The notes beneath the pieces are model-generated. The model did no database searches and had not been told where the DNA came from. It worked only from the letters and a program-made list of their open reading frames with translations. Shown here piece by piece: positions 20,252 to 28,802 of a stretch of DNA of 64,000 nucleotides. Location: the NCBI RefSeq assembly GCF_000270245.1, contig NC_015635.1, positions 3,224,001-3,288,000 on the forward strand. Direction: 5' to 3'. Every line of letters begins with the position of its first letter. Position 1 is the stretch's first letter. The position numbers and the translations under genes were made by a program. The stretch is from Microlunatus phosphovorus NM-1 (GTDB lineage: Bacteria > Actinomycetota > Actinomycetes > Propionibacteriales > Propionibacteriaceae).

Positions 20252-21046
20252 CTAAGCGAAGAGCTTGCGCGCCTCGGCCAGCCGGCCGGCCACGGTGCCC
20301 TCGATGACCTCGGTGCCGAGCTCGACTCGAACCCCGCCCAGCAGGTCCGGCTCGACGATGATCTGCAATGACACGCTGCGCCCGACCTGGTGGGACAGTC
20401 CGGCCCGCAGTCGCTGCAGCTGTTCCTCGGTCAGCGGCCTGGCCACCCGCACGACCGCAATCACGCGTTCCCGCTGCGCGGCCGCGAGATTGATGTAGCT
20501 CTCCAGCGTGTGACTGTACGACCGGTCACGAGCCACCACAGCACGCTTGGCCAGCACGACGGTCGCCAATGTCGCCCTGCCCTCGAGCAGGTCGCCGACC
20601 AGCCGCTCCCTGATGGGGCGGTCGATGGACCGCTCGCTCAAGGCGTTTCGCAGACTGGCATCGGAGTCCACCAACCGCGAGAACCGGAACAACTCGTCCT
20701 CGGTCTCGTCCAGGTGGCCGGCCCGATCGGCCAACAGCAGTTGCGCTCGCACACCTTGACGCTCCAGCGCCGCCGCGAACGTGCTGCCACTGCTCCAGCG
20801 CCGCCGGGTGGCCTCAGCGACCAGGCTCACGCAGGCATCGGACACCTTGCCGTCAAACAGACCGTGGACAAAGGCGGCCTTGGCGGTGTCCGGCGTGCTC
20901 GGATCGGTCACCACGCGACGCAGGGTCGGCAAGGTGTCCAGGACATCGACGACCGCGAACAGCTCGTGGGCGAGTTGGTCGCTGAGCTCGGTCTCGTCCA
21001 GCAGGGCGTCCAGGACGCCCAGCCGGTCCTCCAACGTCACAGCCAT
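20252..21046 (-). CDS. atpH: F1Fo ATP synthase subunit delta
   Basis: 264 residues, longer than the roughly 180 of most bacteria but in keeping with actinobacterial delta. The C-terminal OSCP segment contains EEQLQRLRAGLSHQVGRSVS and LLGGVRVELGTEVIEGTVAG. It joins the peripheral stalk to the catalytic head. The start overlaps the atpF stop by one base (TGATG). There is no b-delta fusion of the mycobacterial kind. Confidence 0.95.
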   Translation of the reverse strand: MAVTLEDRLGVLDALLDETELSDQLAHELFAVVDVLDTLPTLRRVVTDPSTPDTAKAAFVHGLFDGKVSDACVSLVAEATRRRWSSGSTFAAALERQGVRAQLLLADRAGHLDETEDELFRFSRLVDSDASLRNALSERSIDRPIRERLVGDLLEGRATLATVVLAKRAVVARDRSYSHTLESYINLAAAQRERVIAVVRVARPLTEEQLQRLRAGLSHQVGRSVSLQIIVEPDLLGGVRVELGTEVIEGTVAGRLAEARKLFA

Positions 21047-21591
21047 CAGGTGCCGGCCGGAGTGCTGGCGCTGTCGGACTCGAGGTCGGCCAGAAATCGG
21101 TCGACCGTACGACGGGCGCGCTCGTCATCGGCCAAGGACTCCCCGACGATCCGGCCCGCCAGCGTGGTGGCCAGGCCACCGATCTCGCTGCGCAGCTGGA
21201 TCATCACCTGGGCCCGCTCCGCCTCCAGCTGCGACTCGGCAGCCTGACGGATGCGAGCCGCCTCGGACTGCGCCTGTTCGCGCAACTCGGCGATGATCTG
21301 GGTGCCCTGGGTCTTGGCCTCCTCGCGGATCTTGGCCGCTTCGGAGCGGGCCTCGGCCAGCTGCGCCTGATACTGCTGCAGCGCCGCCTGAGCCTCTGCC
21401 TGCGCTTTCTCGGCCTTCTCCATACCGCCCTGGATCGCAGCGGTCCGCTCCGCGTAGGTCTCCTCGAACCGAGGGACCACGAACTTCCAGATGATCACCG
21501 TGAGGATGATCACGAACACGACCCCGGCCACGATCTCCACGGGGTCGGGGAGCAGCGGGTTGGTCGCGTACGGGATGAGAAGCGAAGTCAT
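21046..21591 (-). CDS. atpF: F1Fo ATP synthase subunit b
   Basis: 181 residues. One N-terminal transmembrane helix (EIVAGVVFVIILTVIIWKFV) is followed by a long charged coiled coil, forming the peripheral stalk. It lies 13 bp after atpE and overlaps atpH by one base. Confidence 0.96.
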   Translation of the reverse strand: MTSLLIPYATNPLLPDPVEIVAGVVFVIILTVIIWKFVVPRFEETYAERTAAIQGGMEKAEKAQAEAQAALQQYQAQLAEARSEAAKIREEAKTQGTQIIAELREQAQSEAARIRQAAESQLEAERAQVMIQLRSEIGGLATTLAGRIVGESLADDERARRTVDRFLADLESDSASTPAGT

Positions 21592-21604
21592 GGCAGTCAG
21601 CAGA

Positions 21605-21832
21605 TCACAGCCCGCCGAAGACGAAGGCCAGCGCGATACCGATGATCGCGAGGGCCTCGGTCACGGCGAAGCCGATCCAGGCGGTGCCCATCATGGCGCC
21701 GCGGGCCTCGGGCTGCCGGGCGGTGCCCTGGATGACGGAGGCGAAGATCAGACCCACGCCGATACCCGGGCCGATGGCGGCGAGGCCGTAGCCGACAATG
21801 CCGAGCGAGCCGGTGAGCTCCAGTGGAGACAT
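21605..21832 (-). CDS. atpE: F1Fo ATP synthase subunit c
   Basis: 75 residues, two transmembrane helices joined by the polar loop TARQPEARG. The GIGVG packing motif and the ion-carrying Glu in [11 protein letters not shown] are present. The residue after that Glu is Ala rather than Ser/Thr, which favours proton over sodium coupling. The ATG at 21832 is preferred because AAAGGA lies 9 nt upstream; the ATG at 21841 would touch that site. Confidence 0.96.
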   Translation of the reverse strand: MSPLELTGSLGIVGYGLAAIGPGIGVGLIFASVIQGTARQPEARGAMMGTAWIGFAVTEALAIIGIALAFVFGGL

Positions 21833-21912
21833 GAACAACATTCCTTTCGGTATTCCGCTGGGGTTTCAGCCGAATCTTGGTTGGACGAACTCTGGTCGAT
21901 GGATGAACTGGC

Positions 21913-22728
21913 TCAGTGTTCCTCGGCCAGCGAGGAGGACAGATACACCGCAGTCAACACGGTGAAGATGAAGGCCTGCAGGCACTGGACGAACAACTCC
22001 AGGCCGAAGATTGCCATGCTGAATACCAGCGAGACTCCGCCGGCGACGTTGTTGACGATGCTGCCACCGTGCAGCAGCAAATACTCGCCGCCCAGCACGA
22101 AGACCAACACCAGCAAGTGGCCGGCGAACATGTTGGCGAAAAGTCGCAACGCCAGCGTGATCGGCCGAACGATGATGTTGGAGAAGAACTCCAGCGGGAT
22201 GATCAGCCACCACATGAAGACCGGAACACCCGAGGGCAGCGTGGCCCGGCGGAGGTAACCGAAGAAGCCGTGCTTGCCGATGCCGACCGCGTTGTAGACA
22301 ATCCACACCATCCCGGCCAAACCGTAGGCCCAGCCAGAATGCGAGGTGGTCGGCAAAAGGGTCAGCGGGAAGATGCCCCACAGATTGTTGATCAGGATGA
22401 ACGAGAAAAGCGCGATCAACCACGGCAGGAATCGGCGGTAGTCGTGCCCGATGTTGTCCCGAGCGATCGAGTTGCGGACGAAGAAGTACGCCGTCTCCCC
22501 GAGATACTGCCCTTTGCTCGGCACCAGCTTGTTCTTGCGGGCCATGCTGACCCAGAAGATCAGCACCAGCAGCGTGGCGACGATCGCCATCAACATGTAT
22601 TTGTCGAACCACGCCAGCCACGGGACGTCCGGGAAAAGCGGTGGCACATTGAAGTCGTCCGCGCTCGGCGGATGGTAGCCCTCGCCGCCGGTCTCCAGCG
22701 GCAGCAGCCCCAAGGTCAGCAGGCTCAA
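21913..22728 (-). CDS. atpB: F1Fo ATP synthase subunit a
   Basis: 271 residues with five or six membrane helices. The essential Arg lies in PITLALRLFANMFAGHL, and a later helix carries the conserved EL...QAFIFTVLTAVYL pattern. It forms the proton half-channels. The start overlaps the upstream small membrane gene by 4 bp (ATGA). Confidence 0.97.
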   Translation of the reverse strand: MSLLTLGLLPLETGGEGYHPPSADDFNVPPLFPDVPWLAWFDKYMLMAIVATLLVLIFWVSMARKNKLVPSKGQYLGETAYFFVRNSIARDNIGHDYRRFLPWLIALFSFILINNLWGIFPLTLLPTTSHSGWAYGLAGMVWIVYNAVGIGKHGFFGYLRRATLPSGVPVFMWWLIIPLEFFSNIIVRPITLALRLFANMFAGHLLVLVFVLGGEYLLLHGGSIVNNVAGGVSLVFSMAIFGLELFVQCLQAFIFTVLTAVYLSSSLAEEH

Positions 22729-23102
22729 CGCGCTCCCTCTCCAATCGTGGCCTTGGATGTCTTGTCAGTGGTCTCGGTGGTCCGTCCGAACCGCCGGATG
22801 ATCGTGTACGCCGCAGCGGCGGCGCCCAACACGATTCCGACGGGCAGCAGGAACCCGGTGCCAAGCAGGTGGTCGGCCAGCCAGCCGAGCCCGCCATACA
22901 GCGCGACGCCAGCCAGGAGATAGGACAGCACGCGCATGCCCTGGTCCATCCCAACTGCATGGCTGTGCACGTGTCCCTCCTCCTGCGCCTTGCGCTCCCG
23001 CTCCATGGCGAGAGCCACGCTAGCAGCCCGTTGTGACGGTCTGAGTGGTCGGACACGTCGCGTCGGCGACATATTCGACGGCCCGTCGGTGACGCTGGTC
23101 AC
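22725..23102 (-). CDS. AtpI/AtpZ-like small membrane protein
   Basis: 125 residues. An N-terminal basic cytoplasmic part (with MERERKAQEEGHVHSHAVG) precedes two membrane helices (YLLAGVALYGGLGWLADHLL, and LPVGIVLGAAAAAYTII) typical of the AtpZ/AtpI group. That group assists c-ring assembly or ion uptake at the head of atp operons. The GTG at 23102 overlaps the previous stop (GTGA). Confidence 0.78.
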   Translation of the reverse strand: MTSVTDGPSNMSPTRRVRPLRPSQRAASVALAMERERKAQEEGHVHSHAVGMDQGMRVLSYLLAGVALYGGLGWLADHLLGTGFLLPVGIVLGAAAAAYTIIRRFGRTTETTDKTSKATIGEGAR

Positions 23103-23671
23103 TGGGCACCGTCCTCGGTCGACGGTGGCACGTACTCGGTGTCGTAGACGCCGATCCGCAGTCGGCTGAACACCCAGATCTCGACCGCGATCCAGCCCGC
23201 CACCACCGCGATCGTGGTGACGAAGATCGCCATCGGCCACAGCGCGGGGAAAGCCTCCCGATGCCTGCTGTAGACCAACAGCACCAGGCCGAGGATGACG
23301 ACTCGTCCGGTGTAGCTCGCCATCGAGACCGCGAGCAGAGTACGCGCCCCGGCATCGGCGAACGCGACCATGATCAGCTGACCGACCCCGTAGAAGAAGA
23401 GCACCATCGCCGCGGCCAGCGCTGCTGACGCGAGACCACGGGTGCCGTCCAGCACGGTGAACAGCACCAGCGACAGCACCGCGGCGCCGACCCCGCCGAC
23501 CAAGCCGCCGAGAAGCAGCTTGCGAGCGCGGATCACATGGATGCTGGGTCCGTTCATGGTCACCTCGTCGGCCGGATCCTGCGCAGCGTCACTCCCGCCC
23601 ACCCTGCCGTCGGCAGGCCGGGCCGAGAGCCCGTTCGTGGTCGTCATGGGGGCGTCGTCGTCCTTCGTCAT
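23099..23671 (-). CDS. Four-helix membrane protein at the head of the atp operon (ATP synthase subunit I-like)
   Basis: 190 residues. A hydrophilic N-terminus of about 45 residues is followed by four hydrophobic segments beginning KLLLGGLVGGVGAAVLSLVL and ending in VAGWIAVEIWVF. Position and topology match the uncharacterised first membrane gene of many actinobacterial atp operons, sometimes called AtpI. ATG 23671 is used; an ATG eight codons later is possible. It is likely the first gene of the atp transcript. Confidence 0.7.
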   Translation of the reverse strand: MTKDDDAPMTTTNGLSARPADGRVGGSDAAQDPADEVTMNGPSIHVIRARKLLLGGLVGGVGAAVLSLVLFTVLDGTRGLASAALAAAMVLFFYGVGQLIMVAFADAGARTLLAVSMASYTGRVVILGLVLLVYSRHREAFPALWPMAIFVTTIAVVAGWIAVEIWVFSRLRIGVYDTEYVPPSTEDGAQ

Positions 23672-23819
23672 CAGGCAGCGCGCGGCACGGGATGCGTACC
23701 GCAGAAGCGGGCGAGAAAGTGTCCGTGAAAACTACCATGAAGCGGCGTGATCGCGCCCAGGGCAGTTGGCCCCTGGAACAACACGACTGTTGGGCCCTAG
23801 ATTAATTCTGAGCTCTCTG

Positions 23820-23835
23820 CTAAATGAACATTTAG
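23820..23835. promoter_or_regulatory. Perfect palindrome CTAAATG-AA-CATTTAG at the wecA stop
   Basis: Seven-base arms with a 2-bp centre overlap the TAA stop of the transferase gene. The neighbourhood (23672-23831) is the 160-bp gap upstream of the atp operon and is otherwise AT-richer than its surroundings. It could be an operator or a small terminator stem; there is no long T-run. Confidence 0.3.
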
Positions 23836-24962
23836 TGAACGGGCGGTCGTTGGGTGCGGCGTAGACCGCGGATTGGACGCCCGAGCGTGGCCAGCAGCAG
23901 CACCACCGCGATCAGCAGCACGACCGCGACCACCTGCCACTGCCGGTCGGTGCGCACCAGGCCGAGCACACTCACCCCGAAAGACACCAGCGCCGACCAG
24001 ACATACATCAACAGCACAGCTCGGCGCTGGCTGTGACCGCGCTCCAGCAGTCGGTGGTGCAAGTGCTGCTTGTCCGGCAGGAACCACCAGCGGCCGGCGT
24101 ACGTGCGGCGGATGAACGCCATGCTGAGATCCAGGAACGGCAGGGCGAGAATCGCCAGCGGCAGCACCAGGGGCAGCACCAACGGCACCAATCCGCTCTG
24201 CCCGTCGCCGAGTTGGGAGGGATCCAGTTGGCCGGTCAGGCTGACTGTCGACGTCGCTAGCAGCAACCCCAGCAACATGGCGCCGGAGTCACCCATGAAC
24301 ATCCTGGCCGGGAAAAAGTTATGTGGCAGAAAGCCCAGACACGCGCCGGCGATCGCCACCGTGATCAGGCTCGAGGTCGTGGCGCGGGTGAGGTCCTGGT
24401 CGACGGTCAACACATAGCTATAGGCGAAGAAGGCCAAGGCGCCGATCCCGACCACCCCGGTCGCCAGCCCGTCCAGTCCGTCGACGAAATTGACCGCATT
24501 CGAGCACAGCACGATGAAGAACACGGTGATGGCGACCGAGGCGCCATAGTCGAGCGAGACCAGCTGCCCCGGGATCGGGATCCAGAACATCCGTACGCCG
24601 AGCGCCACCACGATCCCGGCCGCCAGGATCTGACCGGCGAATTTGGTGTACGCCGGCAGGTCGTAGAGGTCGTCCAGCACTCCGACCGCGCAGATCACCG
24701 CGGCCGCGATCAGCACGGCGCGTGAATCCTGCTGGACCAGGGTCAGCCGACCCAGGAAGGGCAGCTGCCAGGCCAACACGATCGCGGAGAAGACACCGAG
24801 CAGCATCGCCACGCCGCCGAAGTACGGCATGGCCACGGTGTGCACGTCTCGGTCACGCACCTCGGCCAAAGCGCCGGTACGCAAGGCGATTCGGCGACAG
24901 AGTCCACTGGCCAGGAAAGTCACCGCGGCGGCGACCAGCATCACCAGCAGGTACTCCCGCAC
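23832..24962 (-). CDS. wecA: WecA-like undecaprenyl-phosphate GlcNAc-1-phosphate transferase
   Basis: 376 residues with about eleven membrane helices. The MraY/WecA motifs are VGVLDDLYDL, NAVNFVDGLDGLATG, FMGDSGAMLLG and the histidine motif QHLHHRLLERG. It starts lipid-linked cell-wall glycan synthesis; in actinobacteria it is needed for the arabinogalactan or teichoic-type linkage unit. It follows the Sua5-like gene by 3 bp and is the last gene of the long leftward run. Confidence 0.88.
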   Translation of the reverse strand: MREYLLVMLVAAAVTFLASGLCRRIALRTGALAEVRDRDVHTVAMPYFGGVAMLLGVFSAIVLAWQLPFLGRLTLVQQDSRAVLIAAAVICAVGVLDDLYDLPAYTKFAGQILAAGIVVALGVRMFWIPIPGQLVSLDYGASVAITVFFIVLCSNAVNFVDGLDGLATGVVGIGALAFFAYSYVLTVDQDLTRATTSSLITVAIAGACLGFLPHNFFPARMFMGDSGAMLLGLLLATSTVSLTGQLDPSQLGDGQSGLVPLVLPLVLPLAILALPFLDLSMAFIRRTYAGRWWFLPDKQHLHHRLLERGHSQRRAVLLMYVWSALVSFGVSVLGLVRTDRQWQVVAVVLLIAVVLLLATLGRPIRGLRRTQRPPVH

Positions 24963-24965
24963 GCC

Positions 24966-25850
24966 CTAGTCCTTCGGATCCGCAGGATCGGCCGCGCTGC
25001 GGGCGGGGTCGTCCTCAGCATCGCCAGTCTCGACCTCGGCCGAGTCGGTCTCGACCGGCGCAACCTCAGCTGGTTCGTCCTCGACTTCCCCAAGATCCAT
25101 GTCCGCGACCTCGACCACGCCGTCCTCGGTCGGGTCCGGTTCGGGTGAGAACGGGTCCTCCTCCTCGTCGTCCTCGACCAGGTCTTCGATCTCCGGCAGT
25201 ATCTCGGCCAGCACCGCTCGGGTCAGCGCACCCCGCCGCAGGATCTGTCCATGATCGGCCTGGGTGAAGTCGACGATCGTCGACGCCGGCTGACCGTCGT
25301 CTCCCAGTCGGCCGCCATCGAGGTAGACGCTCACGTTCGCGCCGAGCTGGCCGAGCGCGTCGTCACAGGTCAGGGAGGGCGGCAGTCCGCTGATATTGGC
25401 ACTGCTCACCGCCATCGGACCGGTTCGACGCAGCAGATCTTGGGCAATCGGACTGTCGGGAACCCGCAACGCGATCGTGTTGGCTACGATCACCGACCCC
25501 AGCCGCAGCGTGGGCTGCGGGCGGCAGATGATCGTCAACGGCCCCGGCCAATGCTTCCTGATCAGATCGTTGGCCGCGTCCGGAATCTCAACAGCAAGCG
25601 CCCGCAGCAGGCTGCCATCCGAGATCAGCACGGTCACCGGAACCTCGGCATCCTGAACTCTCAGCGCCCGCAAGTGGCTGACAGCGTCGTCGTTGAACGC
25701 GTCGACGCCAACGCCGTAGACGGTGTCGGTCGGGAACGCCACCGCCTCGCCGGCTTGCACGGCCGCGTCGGCCGAGAGCAGCGCCTGCTCATACTCACTC
25801 TCGCTGACCCCGGATACCTGGAGGACCAGTTCCTCGTCGGAGGTCACCAT
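24966..25850 (-). CDS. L-threonylcarbamoyladenylate synthase (Sua5/YrdC), housekeeping type with acidic tail
   Basis: 294 residues. The YrdC domain spans about residues 15-215: FPTDTVYGVG, WPGPLTIIC, IALRVPDS, SSANISG and the S-T-I-V-D strand (PASTIVDFTQ). Residue Lys of the usual K-x-R pair is not obvious (LRALRVQDAEVPVTV). About 80 acidic residues follow at the C-terminus. The product threonylcarbamoyl-AMP feeds tRNA t6A formation. Its place between prmC and wecA matches other actinobacteria. The start overlaps the tsaD stop by 7 bp. Confidence 0.85.
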   Translation of the reverse strand: MVTSDEELVLQVSGVSESEYEQALLSADAAVQAGEAVAFPTDTVYGVGVDAFNDDAVSHLRALRVQDAEVPVTVLISDGSLLRALAVEIPDAANDLIRKHWPGPLTIICRPQPTLRLGSVIVANTIALRVPDSPIAQDLLRRTGPMAVSSANISGLPPSLTCDDALGQLGANVSVYLDGGRLGDDGQPASTIVDFTQADHGQILRRGALTRAVLAEILPEIEDLVEDDEEEDPFSPEPDPTEDGVVEVADMDLGEVEDEPAEVAPVETDSAEVETGDAEDDPARSAADPADPKD

Positions 25851-26839
25851 GCCGCGAGTCCGAGGTTCGCCTTGGGCGACAGGTCAGCGCCGACGTGATT
25901 GTCCACGTAGTCCCACGCTGCCAGTGCGATCATCGCCCCGTTGTCCGTTGCCCACTTCACCGGGGGCAGGCACAACCGCACCTGGTGTTCGGCGCACACC
26001 GCCGCCATCCGCTCTCTCAGTGGTGGGCTCGCCGCGACTCCTCCGACGACGATCAGGCTGGAACTCTTCCGGAGCTCCAGGGCGCGAGAGACTTTCGACG
26101 TCAAGACATCGAGGACCGCGTCGACGAACGATGCCGCGACGTCGTCCTGATCAAGCTGCTCGGAGCGTTCGACGAGCATTCGCACCGCGGTCTTCAGCCC
26201 GGAGAACGAGAAATCGAGCCCGTTGTTGACCATGGGCCTGGGCAGATCGAAGCGCGCCGACCCGGACGCCGCCATCTTGTCCACGATGGGCCCGCCGGGG
26301 TATCCCTTGCCGAGCAGTCTCGCCGTTTTGTCATAGGCCTCACCGACCGAATCATCGCGGGTCGACCCCAGCAACTCGATCGACCGTGGCGACGTCATAT
26401 GAGCGAGCAGGGTGTGACCTCCCGACACCAACAAGATCATGGCCGGGTATTCGACCCGGGTCTCCTCGAGATCCGCACTCCGCACGTGCCCGCGCAGATG
26501 ATTGACGCCGATGATCGGCAGCCCCCAACCCCTGGCCAAGGCTCGAGCGGTGTCGACCCCGACAATCAGCGAGCCGATCAGACCGGGACCACGGGTCACC
26601 GCTATGGCTTTGAGGTCCGCGTGACTCACATCTGCGGCCTTCATCGCCAACTCGACGGTCGGTAGCACGGCGCGCAGATGCTCTCTGCTCGCCAACTGGG
26701 GATAGACCCCGCCGTACACGGAATGAAGTTCGGCCTGGGAACTGATGATGTTGGACAATACCTGGCCATCTCGGCCGACGACCCCGACCGAGGTGTCATC
26801 ACAGGAGGACTCGATCCCCAAAATGAGATCACTCACCAC
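25844..26839 (-). CDS. tsaD: tRNA N6-adenosine threonylcarbamoyltransferase TsaD
   Basis: 331 residues of the ASKHA fold. GIESSCDDTSVGVV begins the first nucleotide loop, the metal-binding HLRGH (HxxxH) follows near residue 108, LLVSGGHTLL and DSVGEAYDKTARLLG precede the LDFSFSGLKTAV strand, and VVGGVAASPPLR and DNGAMIALAAW close the site. It transfers threonylcarbamoyl to A37 of ANN-decoding tRNAs with TsaB and TsaE. The GTG start overlaps the YrdC gene stop by 11 bp. Confidence 0.93.
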   Translation of the reverse strand: MVSDLILGIESSCDDTSVGVVGRDGQVLSNIISSQAELHSVYGGVYPQLASREHLRAVLPTVELAMKAADVSHADLKAIAVTRGPGLIGSLIVGVDTARALARGWGLPIIGVNHLRGHVRSADLEETRVEYPAMILLVSGGHTLLAHMTSPRSIELLGSTRDDSVGEAYDKTARLLGKGYPGGPIVDKMAASGSARFDLPRPMVNNGLDFSFSGLKTAVRMLVERSEQLDQDDVAASFVDAVLDVLTSKVSRALELRKSSSLIVVGGVAASPPLRERMAAVCAEHQVRLCLPPVKWATDNGAMIALAAWDYVDNHVGADLSPKANLGLAAW

Positions 26840-27449
26840 GTAGTACCTCCAAGATGGTTTCCGCCGGGATGGCGCCTTCCCGCTCGACCACCGGTGGATC
26901 AGGTCGGCAATTCACCAGAGTTGAGGCAACACTCGAACGAGATCCGCCATCAACCACGATGTCCGGCTCGCCGGACAGGGTTGGCAAAATCTCATCCACC
27001 GACTGCAGCACAGCACTACCGCTGGCATTGGCGCTGGTGCACAAAAGAGGCCCCACTCTGCGTATCAGCCAGCGAAGCTCTCGATCCGCCGGGATCCGGA
27101 CGGCAACCTCGATTCGTCCCTGCAGCCACGTCGGCCGAGGAAGGCTGACATCAAAACCCAGCGCGAGCGTCAGCGGACCCGGCATGTAGTCGGAATCGAT
27201 CAGTCGCACCGCCGCGGGCGACAAGGCGGCACCGAGCCCCCGAATATCCGAGATCGAATCCACCAGAAACGGGAGGTTCTTGTCGTACGCGCGTCCTTTG
27301 AGATCGAAGATGCGTGCGCCGGCCGCCGCTATCGAAGGCAGCGCGGCCAACCCGTACACGGTGTCGGTCGGGACGAGCGCAACGCCGCCGGACTCGAGAA
27401 CTTCCGCAACCTGCGCATAACTCTGGTTGGTCGGCAATACTCGTATCAC
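26829..27449 (-). CDS. Second Sua5/YrdC-type threonylcarbamoyl-AMP synthase
   Basis: 206 residues, a compact YrdC domain with all expected motifs: VPTDTVYGLA, the K-x-R pair in DLKGRAYDKNLPFLV, MPGPLTLALG, VAVRIPADREL, CTSANASG and the Ser-containing SVASTLVN. It therefore looks catalytically competent and keeps the Lys/Arg motif better than the neighbouring gene at 24966-25850. It starts 4 bp after the membrane gene stop and overlaps tsaD by 11 bp. Confidence 0.88.
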   Translation of the reverse strand: MIRVLPTNQSYAQVAEVLESGGVALVPTDTVYGLAALPSIAAAGARIFDLKGRAYDKNLPFLVDSISDIRGLGAALSPAAVRLIDSDYMPGPLTLALGFDVSLPRPTWLQGRIEVAVRIPADRELRWLIRRVGPLLCTSANASGSAVLQSVDEILPTLSGEPDIVVDGGSRSSVASTLVNCRPDPPVVEREGAIPAETILEVLRGE

Positions 27450-27453
27450 TCCT

Positions 27454-28077
27454 TCACACCTCCGTTCCCTTCTTCACACCTGCGTAGTCGCCAGCCTGAA
27501 GGGGCAGGGTTGCCGGTGCCTGATGACCCAAGAACATGGCGGCCGCTGTCGACAAGATGGCGGGTGCCTCCTCAGCGTGAGCGCGAGAGAGAGCCAACCG
27601 CAAGAAGAGACTCGCCGCACGCTTCTCGCTCAGCCGCTCTGCCGCCAGCCGGGCCTGCTGATGGAGTCGGAAGATCAAGAATGAATGAACCCCAACAGCG
27701 GCAATGGCAACCGAGAATGCGGGAATGACGATCGCAATTGGAGCTTCGAAATGAATAGAAGCCGTCAGCACGATCACCAAGAACAGCAGTGCAGCGATGG
27801 GCAGCGACCAGAAGCCATGGCGATACTGCTTTTCGGCGATTCGCTGCCAACTCGCGGACTCCTCCTTCATTCCCTCCATCAGGTCGTTCCACTCCATCCC
27901 GATGCTCTCCGCCGGCAACGCCGACCCTTCGAGCAGCGCACGGATATCGCGCATAGCTTCAGCTTCGGTCAGGCGACCATCACGGCGGCGTGCCAGTACG
28001 AGGTCCAGGGCAGTCTCATCGACGAAGAAGCTCTCGCGGGCCCGCCGTACCAACTCTTCGAGCTCACTCATTGTCAC
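27454..28077 (-). CDS. Two-helix membrane protein embedded in the tsa cluster
   Basis: 207 residues. A helical, acidic N-terminal region of about 90 residues (SELEELVRRARESFFVDETA) is followed by two adjacent transmembrane helices (FWSLPIAALLFLVIVLTASI, then IAIVIPAFSVAIAAVGVHSF). A basic/amphipathic C-terminal region completes it. I recognise no family. It overlaps the upstream YrdC-like gene by 4 bp (ATGA). The base composition is unusually low for this chromosome: 48-50% G+C on the two sequence lines 27661-27780, counted by hand. Confidence 0.75.
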   Translation of the reverse strand: MTMSELEELVRRARESFFVDETALDLVLARRRDGRLTEAEAMRDIRALLEGSALPAESIGMEWNDLMEGMKEESASWQRIAEKQYRHGFWSLPIAALLFLVIVLTASIHFEAPIAIVIPAFSVAIAAVGVHSFLIFRLHQQARLAAERLSEKRAASLFLRLALSRAHAEEAPAILSTAAAMFLGHQAPATLPLQAGDYAGVKKGTEV

Positions 28078-28802
28078 TCATATCGAAATGCCATGGACGG
28101 AAGCGAATCGAGGGTGGCGCGGATGTCATCTTCGGCTATGTCGCCCGGCCGAAGCACATCCAATCCTCCAGACTTCCCGACGCGAATTACTGTCGAGTGT
28201 TGCGCGGAGAATCCAGAATCATCTCCTTGAATAGCGATCCAGCCGCTTTTGCGACTCAGCGTTGCGTCCGGGTGGATCAACTGCATAGCAGCGACAAAAT
28301 CGCGAACCTCGTGACCGGCCTGGTCCCGTACGGCGACACTGGTCACCCCGTAGGCGTGCAACCCGGCAAGCTCACGCTCCAGAATCGAGTCAGGAATCCT
28401 CACTCCGATCGTGGCATCCGAAGATCCGACTGCGGAATAGGCGAAGTCTCGACCGGGGCCGGTCGGGTTCGAGGGACAAACAACCGTGAGTGGACCTGGG
28501 GTATATTTCTCCAGCAAGCTCACGACCGCCATACTCATGCGGACATGCTGCTTCGCGTGAGCGATCGATCGGAATGCGACCGAGACCGGCCAGTTCGTCG
28601 GGCGGGATAACATGGCGTTGATCTGGTCACGGGTTTCCTTGCTCCAGGGCACCATAGCCACGGAGTAACAGGTGTCGCTGGGCGCCAAGACGAAGCCACC
28701 CTGGTCGACCAATTTCACTCGGATGAGCTCCAAGTCACGGCTACGCAGTGCGCCTGACCGCGTGAGATCGCTAGTGGTTATCGTCCGCTCCAAGCCGCCC
28801 AT
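28074..28802 (-). CDS. Divergent YrdC-fold protein with altered active site
   Basis: 242 residues. The fold is recognisable: FVLAPSDTCYSVAMVPW matches the PTDTVYGL strand, YTPGPLTVVCP the substrate loop, ATIGVRIPDS the next strand and QHSTVIRVG the C-terminal Ser strand. Expected residues are changed: PTDTVYG reads PSDTCYS, the K-x-R pair is reduced to LSRPTNWPVSV, and the SANxSG motif reads VAVRDQAG. It may have lost or changed catalysis. The start ATG 28802 shares one base with the tsaB stop (TAATG). Confidence 0.75.
   Translation of the reverse strand: MGGLERTITTSDLTRSGALRSRDLELIRVKLVDQGGFVLAPSDTCYSVAMVPWSKETRDQINAMLSRPTNWPVSVAFRSIAHAKQHVRMSMAVVSLLEKYTPGPLTVVCPSNPTGPGRDFAYSAVGSSDATIGVRIPDSILERELAGLHAYGVTSVAVRDQAGHEVRDFVAAMQLIHPDATLSRKSGWIAIQGDDSGFSAQHSTVIRVGKSGGLDVLRPGDIAEDDIRATLDSLPSMAFRYE

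Noticed and set aside
21046-21591. Mycobacterial-type b-delta fusion
   Set aside because: Subunits b and delta are separate frames overlapping by one base.
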